Assembly (NCBI GenBank): GCA_964558465.1
Contig: CAZLEF010000011.1
Coordinates: 1 to 64,000 of the forward strand
Direction: 5' to 3'
Length of the DNA: 64,000 nt
Source of the DNA: JACJYC01 sp964558465
GTDB lineage: Bacteria; Bacteroidota; Bacteroidia; Chitinophagales; Saprospiraceae
In this document: positions 25,892-34,000 of the stretch, one piece after another
How the letters are laid out: every line of letters starts with the position of its first letter
Position numbering within the stretch: position 1 is the stretch's first letter
Position numbers and translations under genes: made by a program
Notes under the pieces: model-generated
What the model saw: the letters and a program-made list of their open reading frames with translations, nothing else
Told to the model about the DNA's origin: nothing
The model's database searches: none

Positions 25892-26324
25892 CTCTCAGCA
25901 ACCCTCCAAGGTACCCCAATTAAATCCTTCGGTTTTAGACCTTCTGGAGTAGGAGGTCTGTAAGACATTTCTCTGGCAGTTTTTTTTTGTCGGGGGCTCG
26001 CCAGGCACGATTACCGCTTGTATAAGAATCGCCAAGGTTCAACCACAATGTGCCATCCTCCTTCAATTTTGTTTTGATATCCCTGAATATTGCTACCAAA
26101 TTATTGATATAATCATTTAAATTTGTTTCAGCTCCAATTTGATCTTGAACCCCATAATCTCTCATTCCCCAATAAGGAGGACTGGTAATACATGACGAAT
26201 AGAAATTATCAGGCAATACCTTTATCCTTTCTCTGGAATCTCCTACTATAATCTGAGAGCAGGTTTGGCTAACTTCTTGATTTTCATAAGACAACATCTT
26301 GTCAACATCTTCAACTGCAATCAT
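25888..26324 (-). pseudogene. Broken N4-cytosine/N6-adenine DNA methyltransferase of the Cfr9I type
   Basis: From the ATG at 26324 the frame gives 'IIVGDSRERIKVLPDNFYSSCITSPPYWGMRDYG', where S-P-P-Y-W is catalytic motif IV, and 'GTLWLNLGDSY'. It then breaks at a run of nine A (plus-strand T 25980-25988). Shifting frame there restores the family sequence 'PPTPEGLKPKDLIGVPWRVA', after which the protein stops at 25888. The rest, including the SAM-binding FxGxG end, is missing. Two independent lesions are thus present, a homopolymer frameshift and a 3' deletion. A longer TTG start at 26363 is rejected because it lies upstream of the -7 box. Confidence 0.8.
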
Positions 26325-26351
26325 TTTTACAACATTTTTGTTGTTTTTGGT

Positions 26352-26373
26352 CAAATATAACAAGATTATCTTG
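26352..26373 (-). promoter_or_regulatory. Promoter of the methyltransferase remnant with a 13-bp palindrome
   Basis: On the minus strand a TATATTTG box (26359-26352) lies 28 bp before the ATG. Immediately upstream is the perfect palindrome CAAGAT-T-ATCTTG (26361-26373, plus strand), where a repressor or the methylase itself could bind. The stretch from here to 26728 has no further gene. Confidence 0.45.
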
Positions 26374-26728
26374 AATCAAAAAGAATCGGTATTGTCTTTT
26401 TATTGACGAGCCGCTATTAAATTTCAAATTTTCATCGCCTTCTCACTCAAAGATCCGCGACTGATGAACATTTCCCTGGTATTTCTGTTACCCTGAAAAT
26501 GTGCGCGTGCGCGTTGCCGTTCGTTAGATGGACGGCCATCGCAGGTCCAGGGAATTTTGTCCTTCCCCGGACAACAAACATACGAATTTTCGCGCCAATG
26601 AAAGTGCCTGCCATAAGCAAACAAAAGCCTGCAAACCATTTTGCATGCCAAATCCGGGTATTTCGGTTTCCCCTGGGGTAAAACCATACGCCGGATATCG
26701 GGTTATATTTACGCTACTTATCATTCCA

Positions 26729-27448
26729 ATGCCCTTGACGGATAAAACCGCCATATTATTTTTTGCCGCAGACCCGGCTTCCGACGAGAAAGGCCGCAGG
26801 TTCCCGCGTTCCAAAGCCGGGGTTTTCCGCCGTTCCTTTTCCGGATTGCACCAGCGCACCCTGACGATCCTGAAAAAAACCGGGTTGCCCATTTTCCTGT
26901 CCAACGAACGCAATCAGTACGGAAATGATTTTGGCGCCCGGATCACCCATGCCGTGCAAACGGTTTTTCTGGCGGGTTACGACTCCGTCATCATCGCCGG
27001 GAACGATTGCCCGGCCTTGAACATATCCCATTTGCGGCAAACCTGGAGAGGCCTTCAGAATGGCGCAAATGTGCTGGGGCCTGCTACCGACGGCGGCGCA
27101 TACCTCATCGGGTTGCAACGCAGTTCATTTTTTTCATCTGACTGGACGGGGCTGCCCTGGCAGACCGGACGCCTGTACGAAGCCCTCCGGCAATTGCTCC
27201 TGGAGACCGGCGCGCCCTTTATTGCCCTGGCGCCTCAGGCTGATATTGACCACCCCGGCGACCTGTTTCAATGGTTCCTTCGGCCGGCCGGCCGGAAACT
27301 CCCGGGATTTGTTGAACAATGGCTAAAGGCCCTGCTATCCGTACGGCAACATTTCAATACCGCATTTAAGCCCGTTTTTACCGCATTTCTGCTGGCTTTA
27401 TGCATTGGGCTCCGCGGCCCCCCCATGTTCGTCCCGACCGGTCATTAA
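26729..27448 (+). CDS. DUF2064 / TIGR04282-type glycosyltransferase-like protein
   Basis: A 239-residue GT-A-like protein. The ATG at 26729 begins 'MPLTDKTAILFFAADPASDEKGRRFP', the usual N-terminus; the frame is open further upstream but not coding-like. Key motifs are 'VIIAGNDCPALN' (the G-x-D-x-P donor site), 'GPATDGGAYLIGL' and 'DIDHPGDL' near residue 180. Family members transfer sugars or nucleotidyl groups to small acceptors; some are tied to arsenosugar synthesis, but none of those genes are here. The C-terminal ~45 residues ('VRQHFNTAFKPVFTAFLLALC') form an extra hydrophobic tail. Confidence 0.75.
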   Translation: MPLTDKTAILFFAADPASDEKGRRFPRSKAGVFRRSFSGLHQRTLTILKKTGLPIFLSNERNQYGNDFGARITHAVQTVFLAGYDSVIIAGNDCPALNISHLRQTWRGLQNGANVLGPATDGGAYLIGLQRSSFFSSDWTGLPWQTGRLYEALRQLLLETGAPFIALAPQADIDHPGDLFQWFLRPAGRKLPGFVEQWLKALLSVRQHFNTAFKPVFTAFLLALCIGLRGPPMFVPTGH

Positions 27449-27574
27449 CCCGGAGTTGTTTTCATCTTTTTCATCATTTTTTCTATAACCTGTTGAATGG
27501 AAAAGGAAAGGTATGCACCGTATCATTCCGGCATATCTGCGTTGTTTTTCCTCTGCAATTAGCCAGCATGAATC

Positions 27575-30568
27575 ATGAAAAGACATATAACCTTTTTGAT
27601 ATGCTTTTTTGCCTTTTGGGGTTTGCAAGCCCAGAATAGTTTTCAGGTCAGGGTGAGTTCGCTGTTATACGACCAGGCTGTCGGCCTGAAAACCGTTTAC
27701 CTCACCGGCGGAGGGGCTGCCGTACTGGACTCCGCAGTCACCAATGAAGAAGGTATCGTCATATTTGAAGGTATAGTTCCCGGCAATCTTTACAACATTT
27801 ATGCATTGGACGACGATCAATACCAGTCGGCCATCCTCACCGAGGTGAAAGGCCGGGAAGGAATGCTCAAACTCGACCTGCGTCTGCCCGATCAGATCAA
27901 CCTTTCCATCGGCGAGATCCTGGTCTCCAGCACTTCGCTGGTGCGTATGAATACCGAAAACGCCGCCGTTTCAGGTCAGATCCAGCAAGCAGAACTCCAG
28001 CGGCTGCCCATTGAAGGGCGCGACGTTACCCGGTCCCTGTTTCGATTACCCAACGTTACAGTGGCGATCCTGGGGTATGCGGAAGGACCGAATATCAGCA
28101 TCAACGGGCTCAACGGCATCTTTACCAATTACCTCATCGACGGGATGGACAACAACGAGCGTTTCCTCGGCAGCATGAAATTCAACACGCCGTTCGGTTT
28201 TGTAGAAAACGTGACCGTGCTCACCAATAATTATTCGGCGGAATGGGGCAATACCAGCAACGGCATCGTCAATGTGCTGAGCCGATCGGGTGAGAATGAG
28301 TTCACCGGAGAAGTTTTTTACCTGACCCGGCCGGGATCCGTGGTAGACGCACCCTCCTCCTTCGCTACACTTGACCTCTACGGCAACCCGGTCAAAGACG
28401 GTTTTCAGCGCCACCAATTGGGGGTTTCGCTGGGAGGTCCCATCAAAAAAGACAAAACTTTTTTCTATTTCAACGTTGAGCAGACGTACGATTTCAAGGA
28501 CAATCTGCTCAACTCCGCCGATTTGGACGTCAACGAAATTGTACAGGGACGGAACCGTTTCACCTATGCTTCCGCTAAAATCGACCAGGTCTGGCGGCCA
28601 GGTTGGCGGACTTCGGTCCGCGGCCAGATCGGCCGGTTTTACAACCAACGCCAGGGCGGCGGGCTGGAGGGCGGCATCCTGTTCCCTTCCGCCAGTTCTG
28701 CCCAAGACAACGAGACCTACCTTTTTGCCGTGCGCAACCAGTTCCGGTTCACCGACAAGCTGAGCGCAGAGCTCAATTACCAGCGCAGCTTTTTCCGCTG
28801 GAACTACCGGCAGCCGGTCAATGATGCCACGCCTTCCGTGACCGTTCAAAATCCCAGTGGAACGCCCATTGCCACCATCGGCCAGTCGGGCGCCATTTTT
28901 GACGATTTTGAATACACGCACCACCTGCAGAACAAATGGCTGTACCGCAGCGGCCGCCACCAGTTTAAAGCCGGGCTGGAGTGGATCGGTTCCGATTTTC
29001 AATTATTGGGCGGCGGAAATCCGTATGGCACTTATACCGTTCGCCTCAACGCCCAGCAACTCGAACAGGTAAAACAGCTCAACCGTGGTTCGGCGCTGAA
29101 TGTGGAAGATATTCCGCTCGACGTCAGCGTGCGTTCCTACGACGTCGAACTCCGGCCCTCTTCCTTCGGTGCGGTACAAAATGTGTTCAACGCCTACCTC
29201 GAAGACCAGTTTACCGTCAGCCACCGCCTGAACCTCACCCTCGGCCTGCGCTGGGATTACGACAACCTGTCGAAAGGCGGCGGCGACAAAGGCGACTGGA
29301 ACAATATCGGACCACGCGCCAGTTTCAATTACAAACTGGACGGGCGGAGTGTGATCCGCGGAGGCTATGGCATTTATTACGACAAGATCAAATACTCGGT
29401 GTACAGCGACAACCTGCAGTTCAGCAGCAATTCAACCGACTTCAAAAAACAATTGGCCGAACTCCAGCGCCTGGGTTTGCTCGATGCCGGCGCCGACCTC
29501 GACCAGATCACTTTTGCGGGTAATATCCGGGCAACCGCCCCCAATGTGAGTTACCTCGACGGCCCGACATCCGATGAACTTCAGGAGTCCCGCGAGAAAG
29601 CGTTCAGCGCCAACCTCAGGATCATGAACCCCAATGGATTTCAAAATCCCTATTCCCATCAGTTTTCGCTTGGCTACCAGCAAAAATTCACGGATGACCA
29701 CCTTTTTATTTTTGACGTGGTGCATACCCGCACCAACAACCTTTATATCATCCGCAATCTGAACGCAGCTTCGCCGTGGAATTTTGATAATCCGGACGAC
29801 TTTGTGGTGCGTTCCCGCGTGTCGGCCGATTCCACCCGCCCCGTGCCCGTTTACCAGGATGCCGGCGGCTTTTACGCCGTTGTCAACAGCGGCAAGGACA
29901 CCCTCCGCGGTTTTGCCCGAAACGTATTTATGACGGAAACGGCGGGGATTGCCCGGTACACCGCCCTGAACTTCATGCTGCAAAAATCCATTGGCGACAA
30001 AAAGGTGGGGTACCGGCTTTTGTACAGCCTTTCCTTCACCAAAAGCAATACCAGCAGTATCAATACCCGGGCGCAGGATGCCAATGATTTTGACGCGGAG
30101 TACGCCTGGGATGAGAACGACCGGCGCCATGTGTTCAGCGGGGCGTTTTTCTACGAACCGGTAAAAGGATTGCTGATCTCGCCCGCTGCCCTGATCCAGA
30201 GCGGGCAGCCCGTTACCCGGGTGGCGGATGCAAAGGTATTTGGTACGACCGACCTCAACGGCGACGGGGAAAGCTTCGGACTCCCGGCCGACCGGTGGCC
30301 GGGCGAACCCAAAAGCGGCGACCGCCTGCCCTGGTCGACCACCTTCGACCTGTCTTTGCGATATCAGCTCATTTTAAAGGGCAGCCATGCGATTGAATTC
30401 AGCGCGGATGTCTTTAATTTGTTCAATGCTGAAAACTGGTCGGGGTACAATACCACCCGGTCGGTGAGCAACCTCAGCCAGGTGGGGCCCGCATCGTCCA
30501 ATACGTTCAAATTGCTGTCGGCGTCGCCGCCCCGGCAGTTCCAGTTTGGCGTCCGGTACACCTTTTAG
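27575..30568 (+). CDS. Oar-like TonB-dependent outer-membrane receptor
   Basis: A 997-residue receptor. It has a signal peptide ending at L-Q-A-Q, a carboxypeptidase-regulatory-like domain (about 20-105), a plug domain (about 120-240; 'RLPIEGRDVTRSLFRLPNVTV', 'NISINGLNGIFTNYLIDGMDNNERF') and a ~740-residue beta-barrel. The barrel ends in 'QFQFGVRYTF', with the terminal Phe needed for BAM recognition. 'NYSAEWGNTSNGIVNVLSRSGENEF' is the typical plug/barrel junction of the Oar group. No SusD-like partner follows, so it is not a classic SusCD pair. Substrate unknown; peptides or siderophores are typical for this group. Confidence 0.92.
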   Translation: MKRHITFLICFFAFWGLQAQNSFQVRVSSLLYDQAVGLKTVYLTGGGAAVLDSAVTNEEGIVIFEGIVPGNLYNIYALDDDQYQSAILTEVKGREGMLKLDLRLPDQINLSIGEILVSSTSLVRMNTENAAVSGQIQQAELQRLPIEGRDVTRSLFRLPNVTVAILGYAEGPNISINGLNGIFTNYLIDGMDNNERFLGSMKFNTPFGFVENVTVLTNNYSAEWGNTSNGIVNVLSRSGENEFTGEVFYLTRPGSVVDAPSSFATLDLYGNPVKDGFQRHQLGVSLGGPIKKDKTFFYFNVEQTYDFKDNLLNSADLDVNEIVQGRNRFTYASAKIDQVWRPGWRTSVRGQIGRFYNQRQGGGLEGGILFPSASSAQDNETYLFAVRNQFRFTDKLSAELNYQRSFFRWNYRQPVNDATPSVTVQNPSGTPIATIGQSGAIFDDFEYTHHLQNKWLYRSGRHQFKAGLEWIGSDFQLLGGGNPYGTYTVRLNAQQLEQVKQLNRGSALNVEDIPLDVSVRSYDVELRPSSFGAVQNVFNAYLEDQFTVSHRLNLTLGLRWDYDNLSKGGGDKGDWNNIGPRASFNYKLDGRSVIRGGYGIYYDKIKYSVYSDNLQFSSNSTDFKKQLAELQRLGLLDAGADLDQITFAGNIRATAPNVSYLDGPTSDELQESREKAFSANLRIMNPNGFQNPYSHQFSLGYQQKFTDDHLFIFDVVHTRTNNLYIIRNLNAASPWNFDNPDDFVVRSRVSADSTRPVPVYQDAGGFYAVVNSGKDTLRGFARNVFMTETAGIARYTALNFMLQKSIGDKKVGYRLLYSLSFTKSNTSSINTRAQDANDFDAEYAWDENDRRHVFSGAFFYEPVKGLLISPAALIQSGQPVTRVADAKVFGTTDLNGDGESFGLPADRWPGEPKSGDRLPWSTTFDLSLRYQLILKGSHAIEFSADVFNLFNAENWSGYNTTRSVSNLSQVGPASSNTFKLLSASPPRQFQFGVRYTF

Positions 30569-30680
30569 GGGATGGTGGATGGCCTGCGGTGCCCCACGCC
30601 GCGGCGCATGAGCGGCAGCTTAATTTTAAATCAGATGATTATTCCAAATACAACTGATTAACAAATGAAGTTATTTTTTT

Positions 30681-30787
30681 TTCACCACATAAGACACATA
30701 AGATCACAATAGCAAGCCGTAATTGACCAATGCCAATGGCATTGGTCAATTACTTCTTATGTTTTCTATGTATCTTATGTGGTGGAA
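30681..30787. repeat. 107-bp imperfect palindrome with a perfect 35-bp core
   Basis: Core 30719-30753 has 17-bp perfect arms (GTAATTGACCAATGCCA and its complement) around one base. Outer arms start TTCACCACATAAGA-CACATAAGA and end with ATGTATCTTATGTGGTGGAA. It lies 110 bp after the TonB receptor stop and could act as a strong hairpin terminator or be a non-autonomous (MITE/REP-like) element. In the rest of the gene-free stretch 30569-31147 there is a CCACGCCGCGGCGC palindrome near 30593 and the repeats listed next. Confidence 0.85.
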
Positions 30788-30952
30788 ATATCCACGTATC
30801 GGCAGGATGCGAAGTCATCCTGTCCTGGAGAAATAAAATTTCTGGTGTTTACCCCGAACCCCCCAAAAGGATATCAAAGTGATAATTCCATGTTTTTTAA
30901 ACCTGAATACCTTCATTTATTATGTATATATTTTTCTTAAGTTGATGCCCAT

Positions 30953-31067
30953 ACGCCGCGGCGTGGCCGAGGCTTCGTCGGACGGTGGATTTATCCGCCT
31001 GATGCGAGTTACGAGCATAGGGCGGACGGTGTCCCACGCCGCGGCGTGGCTAAAGCTTCGTCGGATG
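30953..31067. repeat. Two copies of the 43-bp palindromic unit, one exact
   Basis: 31025-31067 is identical, on the opposite strand, to 11553-11595. 30953-30985 is a shortened, diverged copy (ACGCCGCGGCGTGGCCGAGG, then CTTCGTCGGACGG). Both contain the CGCCGCGGCG palindrome. They lie 80-190 bp upstream of the kinase gene. Confidence 0.88.
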
Positions 31068-31147
31068 GCAGACGGCAGATTGTGGATGGTAGACGGGCTG
31101 TACCCTGCTGTCCGATGTTCACCTCAATCATTACAAAAAACAATTTT

Positions 31148-32137
31148 ATGCACCTTGATAAAAATAACAAAGAAGAACTGACAGCTTACCTGCGGCGGGT
31201 AAACCTCCTGAGCGCCGGCGAAGAATTGACCGGCGCTGAAAAAGCGGGAGAGGGCAATATGAATTATACCTTGCGGATCCGGACGGCCGACCGGAGTTTC
31301 ATCCTCAAACAGGCGCGGCCTTATGTGGAAAAATACCCGTCGATACCTGCGCCGGTAGAACGGGCGGCGGTGGAGTCCGCTTTTTTCCGCCTGGCCAATA
31401 CCTGGCCCGCGGTCAGCAACATGCTGCCCCGGCTTTTGTACTTTGACCCTGAAAATCATATACAGGCGATCGAAGACCTTGGGGAAGGCTCCGACTTCAC
31501 CTTGCATTATAACCGCGATAATCCTTTTCCGGCGGAAGCTGCCGAACCTCTGATCCGTTTTTTGAACGGGTTGCATACCCAAAGCAGGTTGCATCCGCCC
31601 GCAACCGGTTTCAGCAACCGTGCCATGCGGGAATTGAACCACCTGCACATTTTCGATTTTCCGTTCCGGGCCGACAACGGCCTGAACCTCGACGATATCC
31701 GGCCCGGTCTGAAAGCGGTTGCGGGTCGGACGGTTCACCGGTACCCGGAGTTGCATAAACGGGCGTTGGCGCTGGGCGCCAGGTACCTGGCTGAAGGGGA
31801 TACCCTGCTGCACGGTGATTATTTCCCCGGAAGCTGGTTGCAAACCGGCCGCGGTTTGTTCATCATCGACCCCGAGTTCTGTTTCCTCGGAGAACCGGCC
31901 TTCGACCTCGGCGTATGCCTGGCTCACTTCAGTTTTTGCGGTTTGGAATGGGAAAACACCCTAGCATTATTCGACCGGCATTACGGCGATTTTGACCGGG
32001 ACGCCTGCCGGGATTTTGCCGCCGTTGAAATATTGCGCCGGGTCTATGGGGTGGCGCAATTGCCCCTCGATCTGGACTTGAAGGAGATCGAAACCCTGAC
32101 GATCCGGTTAATTGACCATTTTTTGGGCGGACGGTAG
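31148..32137 (+). CDS. MtnK-like phosphotransferase (aminoglycoside-phosphotransferase fold)
   Basis: A 329-residue cytosolic small-molecule kinase. The ATG at 31148 is chosen because the frame upstream is repeat DNA. Features resemble 5-methylthioribose kinase: glycine loop 'GEGNMNYTLRIRT' (about 27-40), Lys in 'FILKQARPYVEKYP', catalytic loop 'LLHGDYFPGSW' and DFG-equivalent 'FIIDPEFCFLGEPAFDLG'. If it is MtnK it would phosphorylate methylthioribose in methionine salvage. The following nucleoside hydrolase lipoprotein could supply a ribose-type substrate, but an MtnA isomerase is not nearby. A fructosamine or choline kinase activity is the alternative. Confidence 0.7.
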   Translation: MHLDKNNKEELTAYLRRVNLLSAGEELTGAEKAGEGNMNYTLRIRTADRSFILKQARPYVEKYPSIPAPVERAAVESAFFRLANTWPAVSNMLPRLLYFDPENHIQAIEDLGEGSDFTLHYNRDNPFPAEAAEPLIRFLNGLHTQSRLHPPATGFSNRAMRELNHLHIFDFPFRADNGLNLDDIRPGLKAVAGRTVHRYPELHKRALALGARYLAEGDTLLHGDYFPGSWLQTGRGLFIIDPEFCFLGEPAFDLGVCLAHFSFCGLEWENTLALFDRHYGDFDRDACRDFAAVEILRRVYGVAQLPLDLDLKEIETLTIRLIDHFLGGR

Positions 32138-32192
32138 ACGCCGGCAGGCCGGCGTCTACCTGAGTCTGGCTTAATTCATAAAACAAGCAATC

Positions 32193-33197
32193 ATGCATAA
32201 ACTGAGCATTTTGTCGTGTTTTGCCCTGTTTTTTTTCGGTTGCGGGAGCGTCCGGCAGCCCTCAACCCCTGCCCCTGATCCGGCGCCCAGAAGGATCTGG
32301 TTGGATACCGATATCATGATCGGCTTGCCCGAACGGGCGCCCCGGGAGGTGGACGACGGCGTAACCCTGATCATGGCGCTGGCGCAACCCTCCGTCGAGA
32401 TCGCCGGCATCAGCCTGGTCACAGAGGTAGACTACGGCTATGAAGTAACCCAAAAGATCCTGAACTGGTACGCCCCGGGACGAAAGATCCCCGTTTACAA
32501 AGGGTCGCCGGAAGCGGCCGATCTGGGGGTGGAAACCGAGGGGAGCCGGGCGTTGGCCAGGGCTTTGCAAAAAGAACGGCTGGCCATTCTGGCCCTGGGG
32601 CCGGCGACCAATGTCGCTACCGTCATCAAAAACCATCCTGAGCTTGTGGGGCAGATAGAAGAAATCGTTTTTTGCGCGGGCCGGACACCCGGTTTCCACT
32701 TCCGGCCCGGACTGCAAAAAAGCACGGTATCCGATTTCAACTTTGAAAAGGATGTGGAGTCTTTCCGGGTCATCCTGGATTCCGGGGTGAAAGTCGTTTT
32801 ATCCGGTTTTGAGTGCAGCGCCTACCTGCTCATCGGCAGGCCGGATATTCAGCATTTGAGGACCGGTAATGAGGCCGACCGGTGGCTGTATGATATGCTG
32901 ACGCCGTGGCAAAAACGCGCTTTGGAACTATTTGGGGTAGAAGGGTTCATCCCCTATGATGTAACCCCGCTGGGGTATATTACCCACCCGGAATTTTTCT
33001 TATATTACCGCGACATCCCGGTTGAAATTCACGAACGCGAAAACGACGCCACCATCGGGCGGAACCGGCCTCCGGTCAAATCTTTTCTGGAAGTGAGTTA
33101 TGATTATCCCGCCAAATGGAAAGTGGATTATGCATATAAAACCCTGCCCGGTTTTGAGGAGATGGTGATTGAGTCGATGAAATGCCCCGATAAATAG
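32193..33197 (+). CDS. Nucleoside hydrolase-family lipoprotein
   Basis: A 334-residue lipoprotein (lipobox F-F-F-G-C, Cys17). It shows the inosine/uridine-preferring nucleoside hydrolase fold: 'IWLDTDIMIGLPERAPREVDDGVTLIMAL', a variant of the N-terminal D-x-D-x4-D-D calcium cluster in which the two halves are more widely spaced than usual. 'LAILALGPATNVATVI' and 'DFNFEKDVESFRVIL' (N-x-x-x-D) follow. It would cleave N-glycosidic bonds of nucleosides at the cell surface or in the periplasm. The stretched metal loop may change specificity. It follows the MtnK-like gene by 55 bp and may be in the same transcript. Confidence 0.85.
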   Translation: MHKLSILSCFALFFFGCGSVRQPSTPAPDPAPRRIWLDTDIMIGLPERAPREVDDGVTLIMALAQPSVEIAGISLVTEVDYGYEVTQKILNWYAPGRKIPVYKGSPEAADLGVETEGSRALARALQKERLAILALGPATNVATVIKNHPELVGQIEEIVFCAGRTPGFHFRPGLQKSTVSDFNFEKDVESFRVILDSGVKVVLSGFECSAYLLIGRPDIQHLRTGNEADRWLYDMLTPWQKRALELFGVEGFIPYDVTPLGYITHPEFFLYYRDIPVEIHERENDATIGRNRPPVKSFLEVSYDYPAKWKVDYAYKTLPGFEEMVIESMKCPDK

Positions 33198-33341
33198 TCC
33201 TTAACCATTGTATGCGTACCTGAATGAGGCAATGGCAAATCAACCGGGGTGCTACAATTCAGTTTGCGCCAAAAGTCTTCCCATTGACAAAACTCACCCC
33301 CCAAACTGTCAAACGTCATTCTGCTGATATTACCAGCCCCC

Positions 33342-33349
33342 TAATTTTG
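33342..33349 (+). promoter_or_regulatory. Bacteroidota -7 box (TAATTTTG)
   Basis: A TAnnTTTG match ending 16 bp before the YceI start codon; likely drives yceI and the following porin. Confidence 0.5.
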
Positions 33350-33365
33350 TTGAAAAATCAGCGCC

Positions 33366-33959
33366 ATGAAAAATATTTTGATTTTAGCAGCGATGGTCCT
33401 TTTTGCAATGAGTGTGAACGCCCAGACGGTTTACACGGTCAAAAGCAGCAAAATGACCATCGCAGGAACATCCTCCATGCACGATTGGGAGTCCACCGTC
33501 GGCAAAACAACGATCACCGGTCTGCTGAATCTGGACAATGGAATCGTAGCCAAAAGCGGCGATTTTGAAGTCAAAATCGCGGTCAAAAGCATCAAAAGCC
33601 CCAAGGGTAAAATCATGGACAACAAAACCTATGACGCCCTGAAAGCCGAGGAACACCCAAATATCCGTTTTGCACTCGGCAACCTCACGTACAAAAGCAC
33701 CAACGATAAATCGGGACAAATAACGGCTACCGGCAGCCTGACCATTGCAGGTGTCACCCGGAATGAAACCCTGACGATGACCGCCACCCAGGCAGGCAAC
33801 GAACTCACGATCAAAGGCAGCAAGAAACTCAAAATGACCGATTTCAAAATCAGTCCGCCTACCGCCCTTCTGGGCGCCATGAAAACCGGCGACGAAGTGA
33901 CCATCCATTTTGAAGTGGTCATGAACCGCCAGGCCGATGCAGCCATCGGAACCAACTAA
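33366..33959 (+). CDS. YceI-family periplasmic protein
   Basis: A 197-residue secreted lipocalin-like protein: signal peptide to V-N-A-Q, then 'TSSMHDWESTVGKTTITG', 'VKSIKSPKGKIMDNKTYDALKAEEHPNIRFAL', 'GSLTIAGVTRNETLTMTA' and 'LKMTDFKISPPTALLGAMKTGDEVTIHFE'. YceI proteins bind long-chain isoprenoids or fatty amides in a beta-barrel pocket. It is the first of three genes: yceI, porin, yceI-like. The terminal Asn-rich tail is unremarkable. Confidence 0.93.
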   Translation: MKNILILAAMVLFAMSVNAQTVYTVKSSKMTIAGTSSMHDWESTVGKTTITGLLNLDNGIVAKSGDFEVKIAVKSIKSPKGKIMDNKTYDALKAEEHPNIRFALGNLTYKSTNDKSGQITATGSLTIAGVTRNETLTMTATQAGNELTIKGSKKLKMTDFKISPPTALLGAMKTGDEVTIHFEVVMNRQADAAIGTN

Positions 33960-34000
33960 AAATCAATTCAAACAATTCTTTCACATTAAAATAAAGCGTT

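Noticed and set aside
25980..25988. Methyltransferase frameshift as a pure sequencing error
   Set aside because: A homopolymer error is possible, but the missing 3' part of the methylase and 5' part of the nuclease remain, so the system is broken either way.
28046..29002. Minus-strand open frame inside the TonB receptor
   Set aside because: No start context or domain; fully within a well-supported receptor gene.
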